Shown one piece after another: positions 8,385 to 17,958 of a stretch of 64,000 nucleotides of DNA. The stretch is from assembly GCF_000369525.1 (NCBI RefSeq), contig NZ_KB850072.1:310001-374000 (forward strand). Direction: 5' to 3'. How positions within the stretch are numbered: position 1 is the first letter of the stretch; the number at the start of each line of letters is the position of its first letter. The notes below the pieces were generated by a model. It was not told where the DNA came from. It made no database searches and was given only the letters and a program-made list of their open reading frames with translations. Position numbers and translations under genes: made by a program. The DNA comes from Acinetobacter higginsii (GTDB lineage Bacteria; Pseudomonadota; Gammaproteobacteria; Pseudomonadales; Moraxellaceae).

Positions 8385-9455
8385 ATGGTTCACTATATTC
8401 TAAAAAGAATGTTATTGATGATCCCGACATTATTTTTCATTTTATTGATTAATTTTTGTATTGTGCAAATTGCCCCAGGCGGACCAGTCGAACAAGCGAT
8501 TCAGCAAATCCAAAATGCGCAAGGCTTAGGGGTAGGCAATAATGCGCCCTCAGGTTTGACCACCTTGGCACAATACGAGGGTGCGCGTGGTTTAAGCCCT
8601 GAAATGATTGAAATAATCAAAGCCCAGTATGGTTTTGATCGTCCTGCTACTGAACGCTTTTGGCTGATGTTGAAAGGCTATTTAAGCCTAGATTTTGGGA
8701 ACAGTTTTTTTAAAGATAAACCTGTGACCCAACTGTTATACGAAAAGCTGCCTGTTACGCTGTCTTTGGGCTTGTGGAGCACCTTTCTGATCTATCTGAT
8801 CGCAATCCCGCTAGGTATCAAAAAGGCCAAAAATAATGGCTTGCTGTTTGATCAATCTACTTCCTTATTATTAGCCGTAAGTTATGCCATTCCATCCTTT
8901 GTATTTGCTATTGTGTTGATTGTTTTCTTTGCGGGTGGCAGTTATTTGCAATGGTTTCCATTACAAGGTCTGGTTTCAGAGAGCTTTGCCCAATTGAGCC
9001 TCTGGGCAAAAGTACAAGATTATTTGTGGCATATGTATTTGCCCATCTTGAGTATGGTGCTCGGTAGTTTTGCGGCGTTAACTTATCTGACGAAGTATTC
9101 ATTTGTTGAAGAACTGCAAAAGCCCTATGTACTGACTGCAAGGTCAAAAGGACTGAATGACAATCAGATTCTTTATGGGCATGTGTTTCGCAATGCAATT
9201 TTAGTGGTTGTGGCCGCTTTACCAGAAGCTTTGGTCGGCATTTTCTTTGTCGGTAATTTATTTATCGAAATCATTTTTAATTTAGATGGAATTGGTCTAT
9301 TAGGTTTTGAAGCGATTACTCAGCGTGATTATCCTCTGATTTTTGGTACTTTATTTTTATTTACCTTATTCGGGATGATATTGCGTTTAATCGGTGATGT
9401 ACTCTATCAAGTGATTGACCCACGCATTGATTTTGAATCAAGAGGTGGAAAATAA
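8385..9455 (+). CDS. yejB: ABC peptide transporter permease (YejB type)
   Basis: 356 residues, inner-membrane permease of the binding-protein-dependent family. It has an N-terminal membrane helix (LLMMIPTLFFILLI type) followed by IVQIAPGGPVEQ, a hallmark of DppB/OppB/YejB. The remaining membrane segments lie between about 120 and 345. The cytoplasmic EAA loop that docks on the ATPase is LTARSKGLNDNQILYGHVFRNA. It ends TAA, sharing its last A with the ATG of the next gene, so yejB and yejE are translationally coupled. Its upstream gap carries the palindromic repeat, which may uncouple its expression from yejA. Confidence 0.93.
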   Translation: MVHYILKRMLLMIPTLFFILLINFCIVQIAPGGPVEQAIQQIQNAQGLGVGNNAPSGLTTLAQYEGARGLSPEMIEIIKAQYGFDRPATERFWLMLKGYLSLDFGNSFFKDKPVTQLLYEKLPVTLSLGLWSTFLIYLIAIPLGIKKAKNNGLLFDQSTSLLLAVSYAIPSFVFAIVLIVFFAGGSYLQWFPLQGLVSESFAQLSLWAKVQDYLWHMYLPILSMVLGSFAALTYLTKYSFVEELQKPYVLTARSKGLNDNQILYGHVFRNAILVVVAALPEALVGIFFVGNLFIEIIFNLDGIGLLGFEAITQRDYPLIFGTLFLFTLFGMILRLIGDVLYQVIDPRIDFESRGGK

Positions 9456-10465
9456 TGTCCCCTTTGATGCGTGCACGTTTTGATCGATTTAGGCAAAATA
9501 AATTGGGATTTCGCTGTCTGATTTTATTTTTAACGATCTTTGTATTGTCCTTATTTGCTGAATTGATTGCCAATGATAAACCATTGTTGGTTCGCTATCA
9601 GCAGTCTTTTTATTTCCCGATTTTGAAAGATTATCCAGAAACGACCTTTGGCGGCACCTTTGAAACTGCTACAGATTATCAAGACCCAGCCGTAAAACAA
9701 TTGATTCAAAAACATGGCTGGATGATTTCTCCACTGGTTACTTTTGCTTATCAAACACCAAATTTATCATTGGCAGTACCTGTGCCTTCAGCGCCAAGTT
9801 CGCAAAATTGGCTTGGAACTGATGACCAAGGCCGTGATGTATTTGCCCGAATTTTGTATGGCCTGCGTGTTTCTCTTTTATTTGGGTTTGCTTTAACCCT
9901 ATGTTCTGCGGTGATTGGCATCATGGTTGGCGCAATACAGGGCTACTATGGCGGCTGGGTTGATTTAGTTGGGCAGCGGATTTTGGAGGTCTGGGGTGGT
10001 CTACCAATGTTGTTCATTGTCATGATCTTGGTCAGTATGTTTAGTCCCAGCATTTATTGGCTATTTTTGATCATGTTGCTATTTGGTTGGACTCAGTTGG
10101 TTGGGCTCGTACGTGCAGAGTTCTTGCGTGCGCGAAATTTTGATTATGTCCGTGCAGCGCAAGCGTTGGGCGTAACGGATCATAAAATTATCTTTAAGCA
10201 CATTTTACCGAATGCAATGAGTTCAAGTTTGTCACAGATTCCGTTTATGTTGACCGCCAATATTATTGCCTTAACTGCATTGGATTTTTTAGGTTATGGT
10301 CTACCGCCTGATGCTGCATCATTGGGTGAATTATTATTACAGGGTAAAAATAATCTAGATGCGCCGTGGTTGGTGCTGTCTGGCTTTTTTACATTGGCGA
10401 TTGTACTTTCGTTATTGATTTATATCGGGGAGGCTGCACGTGATGCATTTGACCCAAGACGATAA
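9455..10465 (+). CDS. yejE: ABC peptide transporter permease (YejE type)
   Basis: 336 residues, second inner-membrane permease. One N-terminal helix (residues about 20-40) is followed by a periplasmic stretch with YYFP-type and WLGTDDQGRDVFARI motifs, then membrane helices with the EAA loop YVRAAQALGVTDHKIIFKHI. The start overlaps the yejB stop by one base. The end overlaps the ATPase gene by 26 bases, or 23 if the ATG at 10443 is used. Together these show tight yejB-E-F coupling. It pairs with YejB to form the translocation channel. Confidence 0.93.
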   Translation: MSPLMRARFDRFRQNKLGFRCLILFLTIFVLSLFAELIANDKPLLVRYQQSFYFPILKDYPETTFGGTFETATDYQDPAVKQLIQKHGWMISPLVTFAYQTPNLSLAVPVPSAPSSQNWLGTDDQGRDVFARILYGLRVSLLFGFALTLCSAVIGIMVGAIQGYYGGWVDLVGQRILEVWGGLPMLFIVMILVSMFSPSIYWLFLIMLLFGWTQLVGLVRAEFLRARNFDYVRAAQALGVTDHKIIFKHILPNAMSSSLSQIPFMLTANIIALTALDFLGYGLPPDAASLGELLLQGKNNLDAPWLVLSGFFTLAIVLSLLIYIGEAARDAFDPRR

Positions 10466-12038
10466 ACCGCTTGATCAATCCCCGTTATTAACGGTTCAAC
10501 AACTGAGTATTCGTAGTGAAACAGGACAAAGCTTGCTTGAAAATTTGAGCTTTGATTTATATCCAGAGCAGACGGTTGCGATTGTTGGAGAGAGTGGCTC
10601 TGGTAAAACCATTAGTTTGTTGGCTGTGCTGGGTGTGTTGCCTGAACATTTTACAGTACAAGGCAAAGTGGAACTCGATGGAGAAAATGTGCTGGCTTTG
10701 AGCAAGAGTCAGTTACAGCAGATACGTGGCAAACGCATAGCTATGATTTTTCAGGAGCCGATGACCGCTTTAAATCCTTTGCACAAAGTAGAGCAGATGC
10801 TAGGCGAGAGTCTAATGCGACTCGGTATTGCCAAGACTGAGATTCGAAAACGGTGTGTGGCGTTGTTGCAGGATGTCGAGATCCACGATGCAGCACATAT
10901 ACTGAAGTGCTATCCACATGAGTTGTCTGGTGGGCAGAGGCAACGAGTCATGTTGGCAATGGCTTTGGCTTTAGAGCCTGAGATTTTAATTGCGGATGAA
11001 CCAACCACGGCTTTAGATGTGGTATTACAAGCACAGATTTTAACGTTGTTAAAACGCGTACAGCAGCAACGAAAGATGGCGATTATTTTGATTAGCCATG
11101 ACCTTAATTTAGTTAAGCATTATGCAGATCAGGTTGTGGTACTGAATCAAGGACAAGTTGAAGAGCAGGGTGAAGTTCAGAAGATATTTACCTATCCTGA
11201 AACGAGCTATACACAGCATTTGCTCAATCATAATTTTGGACAAGCTTTGGCGATACAGCCGACGCAAACCTTGCTTGAATTAAATAACGTCACAGTAAAA
11301 TATCCGATTCAGCAGGGATTATTTCATTGGATTAAAGCTTATAAAGTTGCAGCAGAATCCATCCAGTTGAGTCTGTCTCAGGGAGAGGCTTTAGGCATCG
11401 TTGGAGAGAGTGGTTCAGGTAAATCATCTTTGGCTTTTGCAATTGCAAGGCTGATCAGTAGCGAAGGTTCTATTCATTTTCAGGCACAAGATTTAAACCT
11501 GTTGACTCAAAAACAGCTTCGACCACTTCGACGTGATTTTCAGATTGTGTTTCAGGATCCATTTAGTAGCCTGAATCCTCGTATGTCAGTTGAACAGATC
11601 ATTGCCGAAGGGCTTCATCTTCAACCCATTTCAAAGCAACAGTGCCAAACTGAAGTTGACGCTGTTTTGGCAAAAGTCGAATTATCTTTAACGGACAAAG
11701 ATAAGTATCCGCATCAGCTTTCTGGTGGGCAGCGGCAACGTGTGGCACTTGCAAGAGCATTGGTGCTAAAACCAAAGCTACTGATTCTGGATGAACCAAC
11801 CTCCGCCTTGGATCGGACTACGCAGTTGGCCATCATTCAATTGTTACGTCGTTTGCAGCAGCAAGAGCACATCAGCTATATCTTTATCAGTCATGACTTA
11901 CAAGTCATTAAAGCACTGTGCCAAAAAGTCCTAGTGATGCATCAAGGCAAAGCCTTGGAATATCAAGCCACAGCACTTTTATTTAGCCAGCCTCAGACTG
12001 AATATACCCGTCAGCTTATTTCTGCTAGCGAATATTAG
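10440..12038 (+). CDS. yejF: ABC peptide transporter ATPase with two nucleotide-binding domains (YejF type)
   Basis: 532 residues, two fused ABC ATPase domains. Domain 1 has Walker A GESGSGKT, signature LSGGQRQRV and Walker B ILIADEPTTALD. Domain 2 (from about 280) has GESGSGKSS, LSGGQRQRVALARAL and LLILDEPTSALD. It powers import through YejB/YejE. The start is either GTG at 10440 or ATG at 10443; both lie at workable distances from GGGGAGG inside the end of yejE. I give the outer coordinate. No obvious terminator follows before the next gene. Confidence 0.94.
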   Translation: MMHLTQDDKPLDQSPLLTVQQLSIRSETGQSLLENLSFDLYPEQTVAIVGESGSGKTISLLAVLGVLPEHFTVQGKVELDGENVLALSKSQLQQIRGKRIAMIFQEPMTALNPLHKVEQMLGESLMRLGIAKTEIRKRCVALLQDVEIHDAAHILKCYPHELSGGQRQRVMLAMALALEPEILIADEPTTALDVVLQAQILTLLKRVQQQRKMAIILISHDLNLVKHYADQVVVLNQGQVEEQGEVQKIFTYPETSYTQHLLNHNFGQALAIQPTQTLLELNNVTVKYPIQQGLFHWIKAYKVAAESIQLSLSQGEALGIVGESGSGKSSLAFAIARLISSEGSIHFQAQDLNLLTQKQLRPLRRDFQIVFQDPFSSLNPRMSVEQIIAEGLHLQPISKQQCQTEVDAVLAKVELSLTDKDKYPHQLSGGQRQRVALARALVLKPKLLILDEPTSALDRTTQLAIIQLLRRLQQQEHISYIFISHDLQVIKALCQKVLVMHQGKALEYQATALLFSQPQTEYTRQLISASEY

Positions 12039-12111
12039 CATTGTAATTAAATTGACATATGCTATTGTCAGTTCATCGGAAGAATGCTTGACAGTAACAA
12101 TAATCAGATTA

Positions 12112-12133
12112 AATTAGAGCAAATACTCTAATT
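12112..12133. promoter_or_regulatory. palindromic operator candidate before the flavin oxidoreductase
   Basis: AATTAGAG at 12112-12119 and CTCTAATT at 12126-12133 form a perfect 8-bp inverted repeat with a 6-base spacer, ending 10 bases before the start codon. TTGACA-like hexamers lie upstream (about 12053 and 12088). This geometry fits a dimeric repressor site; no regulator gene is adjacent. Confidence 0.4.
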
Positions 12134-12143
12134 GTAGCAGAGG

Positions 12144-13394
12144 ATGACCATGAGTCAGATTGCAGACAGTATCCAGATTCGCAACACCACATTTAAAAAC
12201 CGTATTATCAAAGGGGCAATGAGCGAAGCACTCGCGAATGATGCAGGACAACCCAATGATCTATTGATTGGTTTATACGAAGCGTGGGCAAAAGGTAGTT
12301 TGGGCTGTGCCATTACGGGAAACGTAATGGTGAATGTAGGCGCTAAAAATGAACCGGGTGTGGTTGCAATTGAAACCGAGCGTGATCTGGAAAAACTCAA
12401 GCAATGGGCTGCTGTGGGGAAAAAACATGGCATGGTGCAATTGATTCAGTTGTCACATCCTGGTCGCCAATGTCCAAAAGGTCTAAATAAGGAAACGGTT
12501 GCACCTTCAGCTGTGCCTTTTAGCCCAATGCTTGCAGCAATGTTCGGTACGCCACGCGAGCTTAAACATGAAGAAATTTTAGATATTATCCAGCGTTTTG
12601 CGACAGCTGCAGCAGTATGTGAGAAGGCAGGTTTTGAAGGTGTACAGTTGCATGGCGCACACGGTTATCTGATTAGCCAGTTTCTATCACCTTTGACCAA
12701 TAAGCGCACGGATCAATGGGGTGGTTCGATTGAGAATCGTATGCGTTTCTTGATTGATGCTTATCAGGCGGTACGCGATGCAACTTCTGAAAACTTTATC
12801 ATTTCGGTCAAACTGAACTCAGCAGATTTCCAACGTGGTGGGATCACAGAAGAAGATGTCATTACCGTTTTCAAAGCGATTGATGCTGCGGGAATCGATA
12901 TTATTGAAATTTCTGGGGGAACCTATGAAGCCCCTGCAATGGCAGGTGCTAAGGCAGAAAAACGTAAAGCCAGTACCATTGCGCGTGAAGCTTATTTCTT
13001 GGAATTTGCAGAAAAAATTCGCCAACATGTTGCCTGTAAATTGATGGTAACAGGTGGTTTCCGTACTGTAGAAGGAATGAATGCTGCACTGGAAAGTGGT
13101 GCATGTGATTTTATTGGTATTGCACGTCCATTGGCGGTTGAAGTTGATTTAACAGATCGTTTAATTGCAGGGCATGATGTCCGTTATGCAGTCAATCAAA
13201 TTAAAACAGGAATTCCATTTGTCGATAAAATGGCAATTATGGAAATCATTTGGTATGCAGCGCAGTTTAAAGCCATTGGACAAGGTAAAAAGCCGAATCC
13301 AAAATTATCACCATTGTTGGTATTCTTAAATTATGCGAAAGGGAATATCAAAGCGGTTGTAAAAGGTCGGGTCAATTCACGTAAGTCTGCATAA
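12144..13394 (+). CDS. NADH:flavin oxidoreductase, Old Yellow Enzyme family
   Basis: 416 residues, FMN-binding TIM barrel related to OYE and the N-terminal half of 2,4-dienoyl-CoA reductase. Visible motifs are IIKGAMSEAL near the N-terminus, QLSHPGRQ, the HGAHGYLISQFLSP active-site block, TDQWGGSIENR and the C-terminal ISGGTYE / GFIGIARPL-type phosphate-binding region (DFIGIARPLA). No FeS or second flavin domain is present, so it is a single-domain OYE-like enzyme. It probably reduces activated alkenes; the substrate cannot be told. ATG at 12144 or 12150 (MSQ) may be used. It is monocistronic, with an upstream palindrome and a strong terminator downstream. Confidence 0.88.
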   Translation: MTMSQIADSIQIRNTTFKNRIIKGAMSEALANDAGQPNDLLIGLYEAWAKGSLGCAITGNVMVNVGAKNEPGVVAIETERDLEKLKQWAAVGKKHGMVQLIQLSHPGRQCPKGLNKETVAPSAVPFSPMLAAMFGTPRELKHEEILDIIQRFATAAAVCEKAGFEGVQLHGAHGYLISQFLSPLTNKRTDQWGGSIENRMRFLIDAYQAVRDATSENFIISVKLNSADFQRGGITEEDVITVFKAIDAAGIDIIEISGGTYEAPAMAGAKAEKRKASTIAREAYFLEFAEKIRQHVACKLMVTGGFRTVEGMNAALESGACDFIGIARPLAVEVDLTDRLIAGHDVRYAVNQIKTGIPFVDKMAIMEIIWYAAQFKAIGQGKKPNPKLSPLLVFLNYAKGNIKAVVKGRVNSRKSA

Positions 13395-13403
13395 TATATT
13401 TTA

Positions 13404-13424
13404 GGGCTCTTCGGAGCCCTTTTT
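13404..13424 (+). terminator. intrinsic terminator after the oxidoreductase
   Basis: GGGCTC at 13404-13409, TTCG tetraloop, GAGCCC at 13414-13419, followed by five T. Confidence 0.92.
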
Positions 13425-13441
13425 ATTATTCTAAGCAAATA

Positions 13442-13475
13442 AAAAAGCCACTGTCTTAAGATGCAGTGGCTTTTT
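13442..13475. terminator. terminator downstream of tRNA-Glu (bidirectional form)
   Basis: GCCACTG at 13447-13453 pairs with CAGTGGC at 13464-13470; A-run on the left and T-run on the right. On the minus strand it ends the tRNA-Glu transcript seven bases after the CCA end. Confidence 0.88.
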
Positions 13476-13481
13476 CAAATT

Positions 13482-13557
13482 TGGCGTCCCTACGGGGATT
13501 CGAACCCCGGTTACCGCCGTGAAAGGGCGATGTCCTAGGCCTCTAGACGATAGGGAC
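13482..13557 (-). tRNA. tRNA-Glu (anticodon TTC)
   Basis: On the minus strand it reads from GTCCCTATCGTCTAG to ...GTAGGGACGCCA. The 7-bp acceptor stem GTCCCTA/TAGGGAC, the anticodon loop CTTTCAC (anticodon TTC), the T arm with GTTCGAA, and an encoded CCA are all visible. It is 76 nt long. It lies 19 bases downstream of the rnt stop and has its own near-consensus promoter. Confidence 0.97.
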
Positions 13558-13573
13558 TTCTTGAGGTGGGTGT

Positions 13574-13602
13574 ATATTAGGGTTCTGTCACCAAACTGTC
13601 AA
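13574..13602 (-). promoter_or_regulatory. sigma-70 promoter of tRNA-Glu, overlapping the end of rnt
   Basis: On the minus strand TTGACA (13602-13597), a 17-base spacer and TAATAT (13579-13574). The first three bases of the -10 box are the TAA stop codon of rnt. The predicted start site is about 10 bases before the tRNA. Confidence 0.85.
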
Positions 13603-14230
13603 GAAGGTGTGGAGACAGTTTGTTCAAAATATAGCAAAACAGTTCAGCAGTCTTCTGAGTATCGTATAAAGCAGAGTGTGCTTCTTTACCATCAAACTCG
13701 ATTCCCGCCTGAATACAAGCACGTGCCAACACGGTTTGGCCAAACATGACCGCACTGAGTGTCACGGTATCAAATACCGAAAAACTGTGAAATGGATTTT
13801 GATTTTTTGTTCCGGTACGTGCAATTGCTGCTTGTAAGAAACCTAAATCAAAGTGTGCATTGTGACCAACCAATACAGCATGAGTACAATGCTGAGCTTT
13901 ACGAACTTCAGTCAATGATTTGAAAATACGACGCAAGGCAGTGCGCTCATCTTCAGCCATTGCAACACGCATTGGATTGAAAGGATCAATACCAATAAAA
14001 TCTAATGAACGGCGGTCAAGATTCGCGCCTTCAAAAGGGTTGATATGTGCTTGGAATGAAGGGCCAGGTATAAATTGCCCGTGTTCATCATAGATGATCG
14101 GAATACACGCAATTTCGAGTAGGGCATCGGTTTGCGAATTAAAACCTGCTGTTTCCACATCGACAACAACAGGTAAGAATCCACGAAAACGCTGTCCGAT
14201 GACAGGGGCTTTATTTTCTTCTTGGGTCAC
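13577..14230 (-). CDS. rnt: ribonuclease T
   Basis: 217 residues from GTG at 14230. A longer reading from TTG at 14242 is possible, but the GGAGA ribosome-binding site sits at the right distance only for the GTG, and this GTG overlaps the pyrC stop as GTGA. DEDD exonuclease: Exo [11 protein letters not shown], Exo [15 protein letters not shown], Exo [19 protein letters not shown]. RNase T trims 3' ends of tRNAs and other stable RNAs. It is coupled to pyrC upstream and followed directly by a tRNA-Glu gene, whose promoter overlaps its last codons. Confidence 0.95.
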   Translation of the reverse strand: MTQEENKAPVIGQRFRGFLPVVVDVETAGFNSQTDALLEIACIPIIYDEHGQFIPGPSFQAHINPFEGANLDRRSLDFIGIDPFNPMRVAMAEDERTALRRIFKSLTEVRKAQHCTHAVLVGHNAHFDLGFLQAAIARTGTKNQNPFHSFSVFDTVTLSAVMFGQTVLARACIQAGIEFDGKEAHSALYDTQKTAELFCYILNKLSPHLLDSLVTEP

Positions 14231-15261
14231 ACTTTTCTCCAATGCAAGGTTTTGCCTGCATGAAGTGGGATAATTTTTTGGTCATCGAGATAGTCTAAAG
14301 ATTCTGCGATAGTAATATCTTCTTTGACTAAGGTAATGGTTGAGGTATTACGTGGCAAACCATAGAAGTCAGCACCGAATAAGCTTGCGAAGCCTTCTAA
14401 GCGTTCTAGCTTTCCGACTTGATCAAAGGCTTGTGCATACAGCTCAATGGCATTTGGTGCGCTATAACAACCCGCACATCCACAGGCATTTTCTTTGGCA
14501 TCTTGTGAATGGGGTGCACTGTCAGTACCTAAGAAAAATTTCGGATTACCACTGGTTGCGACTTCCAACAATGTTGTTTGATGGGTTTGACGCTTTAAAA
14601 TCGGTAAGCAATAGAAATGCGGTTTTACGCCGCCAACCAACATGTCGTTACGGTTAAATAATAGATGTTGCGGAGTAATGGTTGCTGCAACATTACGATC
14701 TTGTTCGAGTACAAAATTCGCCGCATCACTTGTTGTAATGTGTTCTAACACGACTTTTAATTTTGGGAACTGTTTGAGTAAAGGCGATAGCACTTCATCT
14801 AAAAATCTTTTTTCACGATCAAAAATATCGACGTGATTATGCGTCACTTCCCCATGCAGTAACAATGGAACCTGATGTTCTTCCAGTTGTTCAATCACGG
14901 CATACACTTTGCGAATATCACTAACACCATTATCCGAGTTGGTGGTCGCACCCGCAGGATAAAGTTTGATCGCATTGACGAATTCAGACTCTTTAATTTT
15001 ACGCACTTCGTCAGGAGAAGTGTAATCGGTAAAATAAAGTACCATGCGCGGATCAAAATTTAAGCCTTCAGGCACATGGGCAAGAATACGCTCGCGATAA
15101 GCTAAAGCTTCTTCTACCGTTTTAACGGGTGGGACAAGATTGGGCATACAAATTGCGCGGGCAAATTGTTTGGCTAAATCAGGAACAGTACGTTTTAAAG
15201 CTAAACCATCACGCAGGTGTGCGTGCCAATCATCAGGTTGCAAAAGTGTAAGAGTATTCAA
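14227..15261 (-). CDS. pyrC: dihydroorotase
   Basis: 344 residues, short (class II, E. coli-like) dihydroorotase. It interconverts carbamoyl-aspartate and dihydroorotate in pyrimidine synthesis. The zinc HxH motif is in [10 protein letters not shown] (residues about 10-19), with [10 protein letters not shown] and the catalytic segment [21 protein letters not shown] near 250-275. The start is TTG at 15261; no better start lies upstream, and the homology begins at [13 protein letters not shown]. It overlaps rnt by four bases. The promoter lies in the gap shared with the diguanylate cyclase. Confidence 0.96.
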   Translation of the reverse strand: MNTLTLLQPDDWHAHLRDGLALKRTVPDLAKQFARAICMPNLVPPVKTVEEALAYRERILAHVPEGLNFDPRMVLYFTDYTSPDEVRKIKESEFVNAIKLYPAGATTNSDNGVSDIRKVYAVIEQLEEHQVPLLLHGEVTHNHVDIFDREKRFLDEVLSPLLKQFPKLKVVLEHITTSDAANFVLEQDRNVAATITPQHLLFNRNDMLVGGVKPHFYCLPILKRQTHQTTLLEVATSGNPKFFLGTDSAPHSQDAKENACGCAGCYSAPNAIELYAQAFDQVGKLERLEGFASLFGADFYGLPRNTSTITLVKEDITIAESLDYLDDQKIIPLHAGKTLHWRKV

Positions 15262-15424
15262 GGTCTACTTCAAACTTAAAAATAATACAAATAATAATGC
15301 ATAAAGTGTGAAAATGGTAACTAGAATTACGGATAAGTGGTTAAGCAAAGCGCATGACAAAATGATAATTTATGTTATTTTTTATGCGGCACAAAAATAG
15401 TGCAGCATAAAAAGAGTATCTGGG

Positions 15425-16702
15425 ATGGACAACGGCTATGATCTTGATCAATTGCGGAGGTCGAAAGAAGACCTCGAGCAGCTTGTTGCCCAACATTCTA
15501 AATCTAAGAATACCCATCAAACTTTACCGCAAAAATTAGAAAATGAATTCTGGAAATTTAATGTAGACAGAACACGTCTCAATGCGATTCAGTTCTTTGG
15601 TCAGGGGGTGATTACCTATACTATATTTGTGCTGTTGATCCTGCCATCTAATTTTCTCGTGATTCGTGGCAGTACATATTTTGCCCTCGATTTTATCTAC
15701 AGTATTCTCAGCTTAATTGTTGTGGGGATTGCACTGTTCTTATTCTGGGCTTTTTCACGCTTTAAAAAACTCAATCCTTTATTTTACCCTGCCGCTTGCC
15801 TGATAGTGTTCCTGACCATTGTATTCACCTCATTTTTGATGATGAGTGTTTCAAATCTGGTACTGCAAAATCAGGCCATGGTCCTCATTGCATTTCTGTA
15901 TATGTTGGGTTTTATCCTGAGTGGCATTCGACCACTACATATGTTATGGATTGGTACCTTTGCCGCAATTTCGATTTTGTTTCTTTTATATTGGTTTGAT
16001 AACCCTAGTGATTTTCTCATGATTGGGCGCACACTAATAGGAAGCTTACTGCTGGGTTTTTCGATTAGTGTGATGTTGACTTCAAAAGAAAGAAAAATAT
16101 TTATAAAGTCCAAAATTTCAGAAATTGATGAGCAGATTTTACGGATACAAGCATCTGAGTTATTACATCTGAGTCAGCATGACGAACTGACCGATGTGTC
16201 AAATCGACGTACCTTTGAAGAGATGTGTACCTATTACTATGATTTAGCCTGTAAAGAGCGCAAATCGCTTTCGGTCTTATTTATCGATATTGATTATTTT
16301 AAAAACTACAATGATTTTTATGGGCATCAAATGGGGGATCAGGTGATCTCAGCTATTGCGAAAACCATTAAAAGCTCGATTCGACATATGGATTTTATTG
16401 CTCGTTATGGAGGGGAGGAGTTTGTTGTACTGTTGCCTGAGACCTCTGCACAAGGTGCTTATGCAGTTGCGACCAATATCTATCGTGCCATTGACCGCTT
16501 AATGATTCCACATGATAAATCATTGGTATCTAATCATGTAACTATTAGTTTGGGGATTACGGTATTTAACGGCAATCCGAAAATTAGTCAAGAGATGTTG
16601 ATTCATACAGCAGATAAAGCTTTGTATCGAGCAAAACAACTTGGGCGCAATCAGATTTATTATCAGCCCTTACCGAATATAGAAGAAAGTATTTTGAAAT
16701 AA
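15425..16702 (+). CDS. membrane diguanylate cyclase (GGDEF)
   Basis: 425 residues. A soluble N-terminal stretch of about 60 residues, with charged helices, is followed by six membrane segments between about 60 and 225, then a cytoplasmic GGDEF domain. The active-site motif is RYGGEEFVVLL (about residue 329), with metal-binding DIDYFKNYND upstream. An RxxD inhibitory site (RHMD) lies five residues before GGEEF, so product inhibition by c-di-GMP is expected. There is no EAL domain. The membrane part is not a sensor family I can name. It is a single gene, divergent from pyrC and closed by a terminator shared with the convergent transpeptidase gene. Confidence 0.9.
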   Translation: MDNGYDLDQLRRSKEDLEQLVAQHSKSKNTHQTLPQKLENEFWKFNVDRTRLNAIQFFGQGVITYTIFVLLILPSNFLVIRGSTYFALDFIYSILSLIVVGIALFLFWAFSRFKKLNPLFYPAACLIVFLTIVFTSFLMMSVSNLVLQNQAMVLIAFLYMLGFILSGIRPLHMLWIGTFAAISILFLLYWFDNPSDFLMIGRTLIGSLLLGFSISVMLTSKERKIFIKSKISEIDEQILRIQASELLHLSQHDELTDVSNRRTFEEMCTYYYDLACKERKSLSVLFIDIDYFKNYNDFYGHQMGDQVISAIAKTIKSSIRHMDFIARYGGEEFVVLLPETSAQGAYAVATNIYRAIDRLMIPHDKSLVSNHVTISLGITVFNGNPKISQEMLIHTADKALYRAKQLGRNQIYYQPLPNIEESILK

Positions 16703-16736
16703 AAAACCGAATATCAAGCACTGATATTCGGTTTTT
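16702..16736. terminator. bidirectional terminator between dgc and ldt genes
   Basis: Perfect 15-bp stem, 16702-16716 with 16722-16736 (core CCGAATATCA / TGATATTCGG), loop AGCAC, flanked by A-run and T-run. Confidence 0.93.
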
Positions 16737-16752
16737 GTAGAAAATGCCTAGA

Positions 16753-17958
16753 TTATTCTAAGAATTTTACAGTAACACCTGAACGTACTTTAGCACCTAA
16801 GTCATTGGCATCCCAGTTGGTTAAACGGATACAGCCGTGTGATGCAGTCTTAGAGATTAAAGATGGGTTTGGTGTACCATGAATACCAAATGATTTTTTG
16901 CTTAAACCAATCCAAATATTACCGACTGGTGCATTTGGACCAGGTGGTAGAGAAAGTGGTTTAAGGTTTTTACCTTGCACAAAGTTAGATGGTGAATAAC
17001 TATACCAAGGGTTTTTGGCAACACCGACTACTTTATAGGTACCTGCTGGAGAAGGCGTATCAGTACTGCCAATTGTTGCAGGAAATGATGCAATCATTTG
17101 ATTACGGCTATTGAACAAATAAAGCTGTCTTGCGCCTTTGTGTGCAACGATCAAATGAATATCTTCAGGTAAGTCATTGCGGACATTGGCCACAATAATT
17201 TTTTCACCCGCTTTTTTAAATGTTGCAGTTGGATTCAGTTTCTTTAAGAAATTCTCATCCATATGGAATTTTTCACCTAACATCTCTGTTACGCGGGTGT
17301 AATACAAACCTTTCATTTTTGCTTGTAGTGCATAATCAGAAGGGATTGAGTCAGCATATGGACCTTTTAAGTCTGCGTCGGTAATGGTGTACTCAACATA
17401 AGCTGGCTTAGTCTGCTTAGCAACCAATGCATCCCAAGTTTCCTTGGTTAACTGACCTGTTGGTGTTAAACCATTCATTTGCTGGAATGATGCAATCGCT
17501 TTTAGTGTATTTTTACCGTTTGAACCATCAATCGCACCTGGTGATGCATGTGCATTGTTCAACATGACATGTGCGCGTGCGTAGGCAGGAAGTTGTCCTT
17601 TTGGCAAAGCTTCAGGATATTCAGCATTATTCATGCTGTCTAAAGTCCATGAAATTTTAGCAGCTGGAGCAGCGGTTGTTGCCGTGGTGGTATCCGGTGT
17701 ATTTTCTAATTTTTGCGATACGACTGATGCCGCACCCGTATTGACTTGAGGTTCAGATACCGCTGGAGCTGCAACACTTGACGCAGGATCAGCAACAACA
17801 CTTGATGCCGAACGGTCAATGGCTAAGGGATCAATCGGATCTTGGACCGAACCTGTAATTTGTTTTGGATTTAATGGTTGCTCAGTTGTTGGCGCAGCAA
17901 AAGCAACATTAGCAAGAATACAACTTAAACTCATAGCGAGTAATGAGCGAACAAACAT
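16753..17958 (-). CDS. L,D-transpeptidase (YkuD) with peptidoglycan-binding domain
   Basis: 401 residues from ATG at 17958, which has AAGG at a good distance; a TTG three codons upstream does not. The signal peptide ends in ANVAFA. A Ser/Ala/Pro-rich segment follows, then a PG_binding_1-like domain (about 130-200; GAIDGSNGKNTLKAIASFQ). A LysM-like degenerate region precedes the YkuD domain (about 255-401) with FGIHGTPNP and the catalytic Cys in SHGCIRL near the C-terminus. It acts in the periplasm, forming 3-3 crosslinks or attaching proteins to peptidoglycan. Acinetobacter baumannii has characterised L,D-transpeptidases (LdtJ, LdtK); I cannot decide the orthology here. Confidence 0.9.
   Translation of the reverse strand: MFVRSLLAMSLSCILANVAFAAPTTEQPLNPKQITGSVQDPIDPLAIDRSASSVVADPASSVAAPAVSEPQVNTGAASVVSQKLENTPDTTTATTAAPAAKISWTLDSMNNAEYPEALPKGQLPAYARAHVMLNNAHASPGAIDGSNGKNTLKAIASFQQMNGLTPTGQLTKETWDALVAKQTKPAYVEYTITDADLKGPYADSIPSDYALQAKMKGLYYTRVTEMLGEKFHMDENFLKKLNPTATFKKAGEKIIVANVRNDLPEDIHLIVAHKGARQLYLFNSRNQMIASFPATIGSTDTPSPAGTYKVVGVAKNPWYSYSPSNFVQGKNLKPLSLPPGPNAPVGNIWIGLSKKSFGIHGTPNPSLISKTASHGCIRLTNWDANDLGAKVRSGVTVKFLE

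Noticed and set aside
13519..13749. 76-codon plus ORF covering tRNA-Glu
   Set aside because: It overlaps a clear tRNA and the end of rnt on the other strand; a shadow frame.
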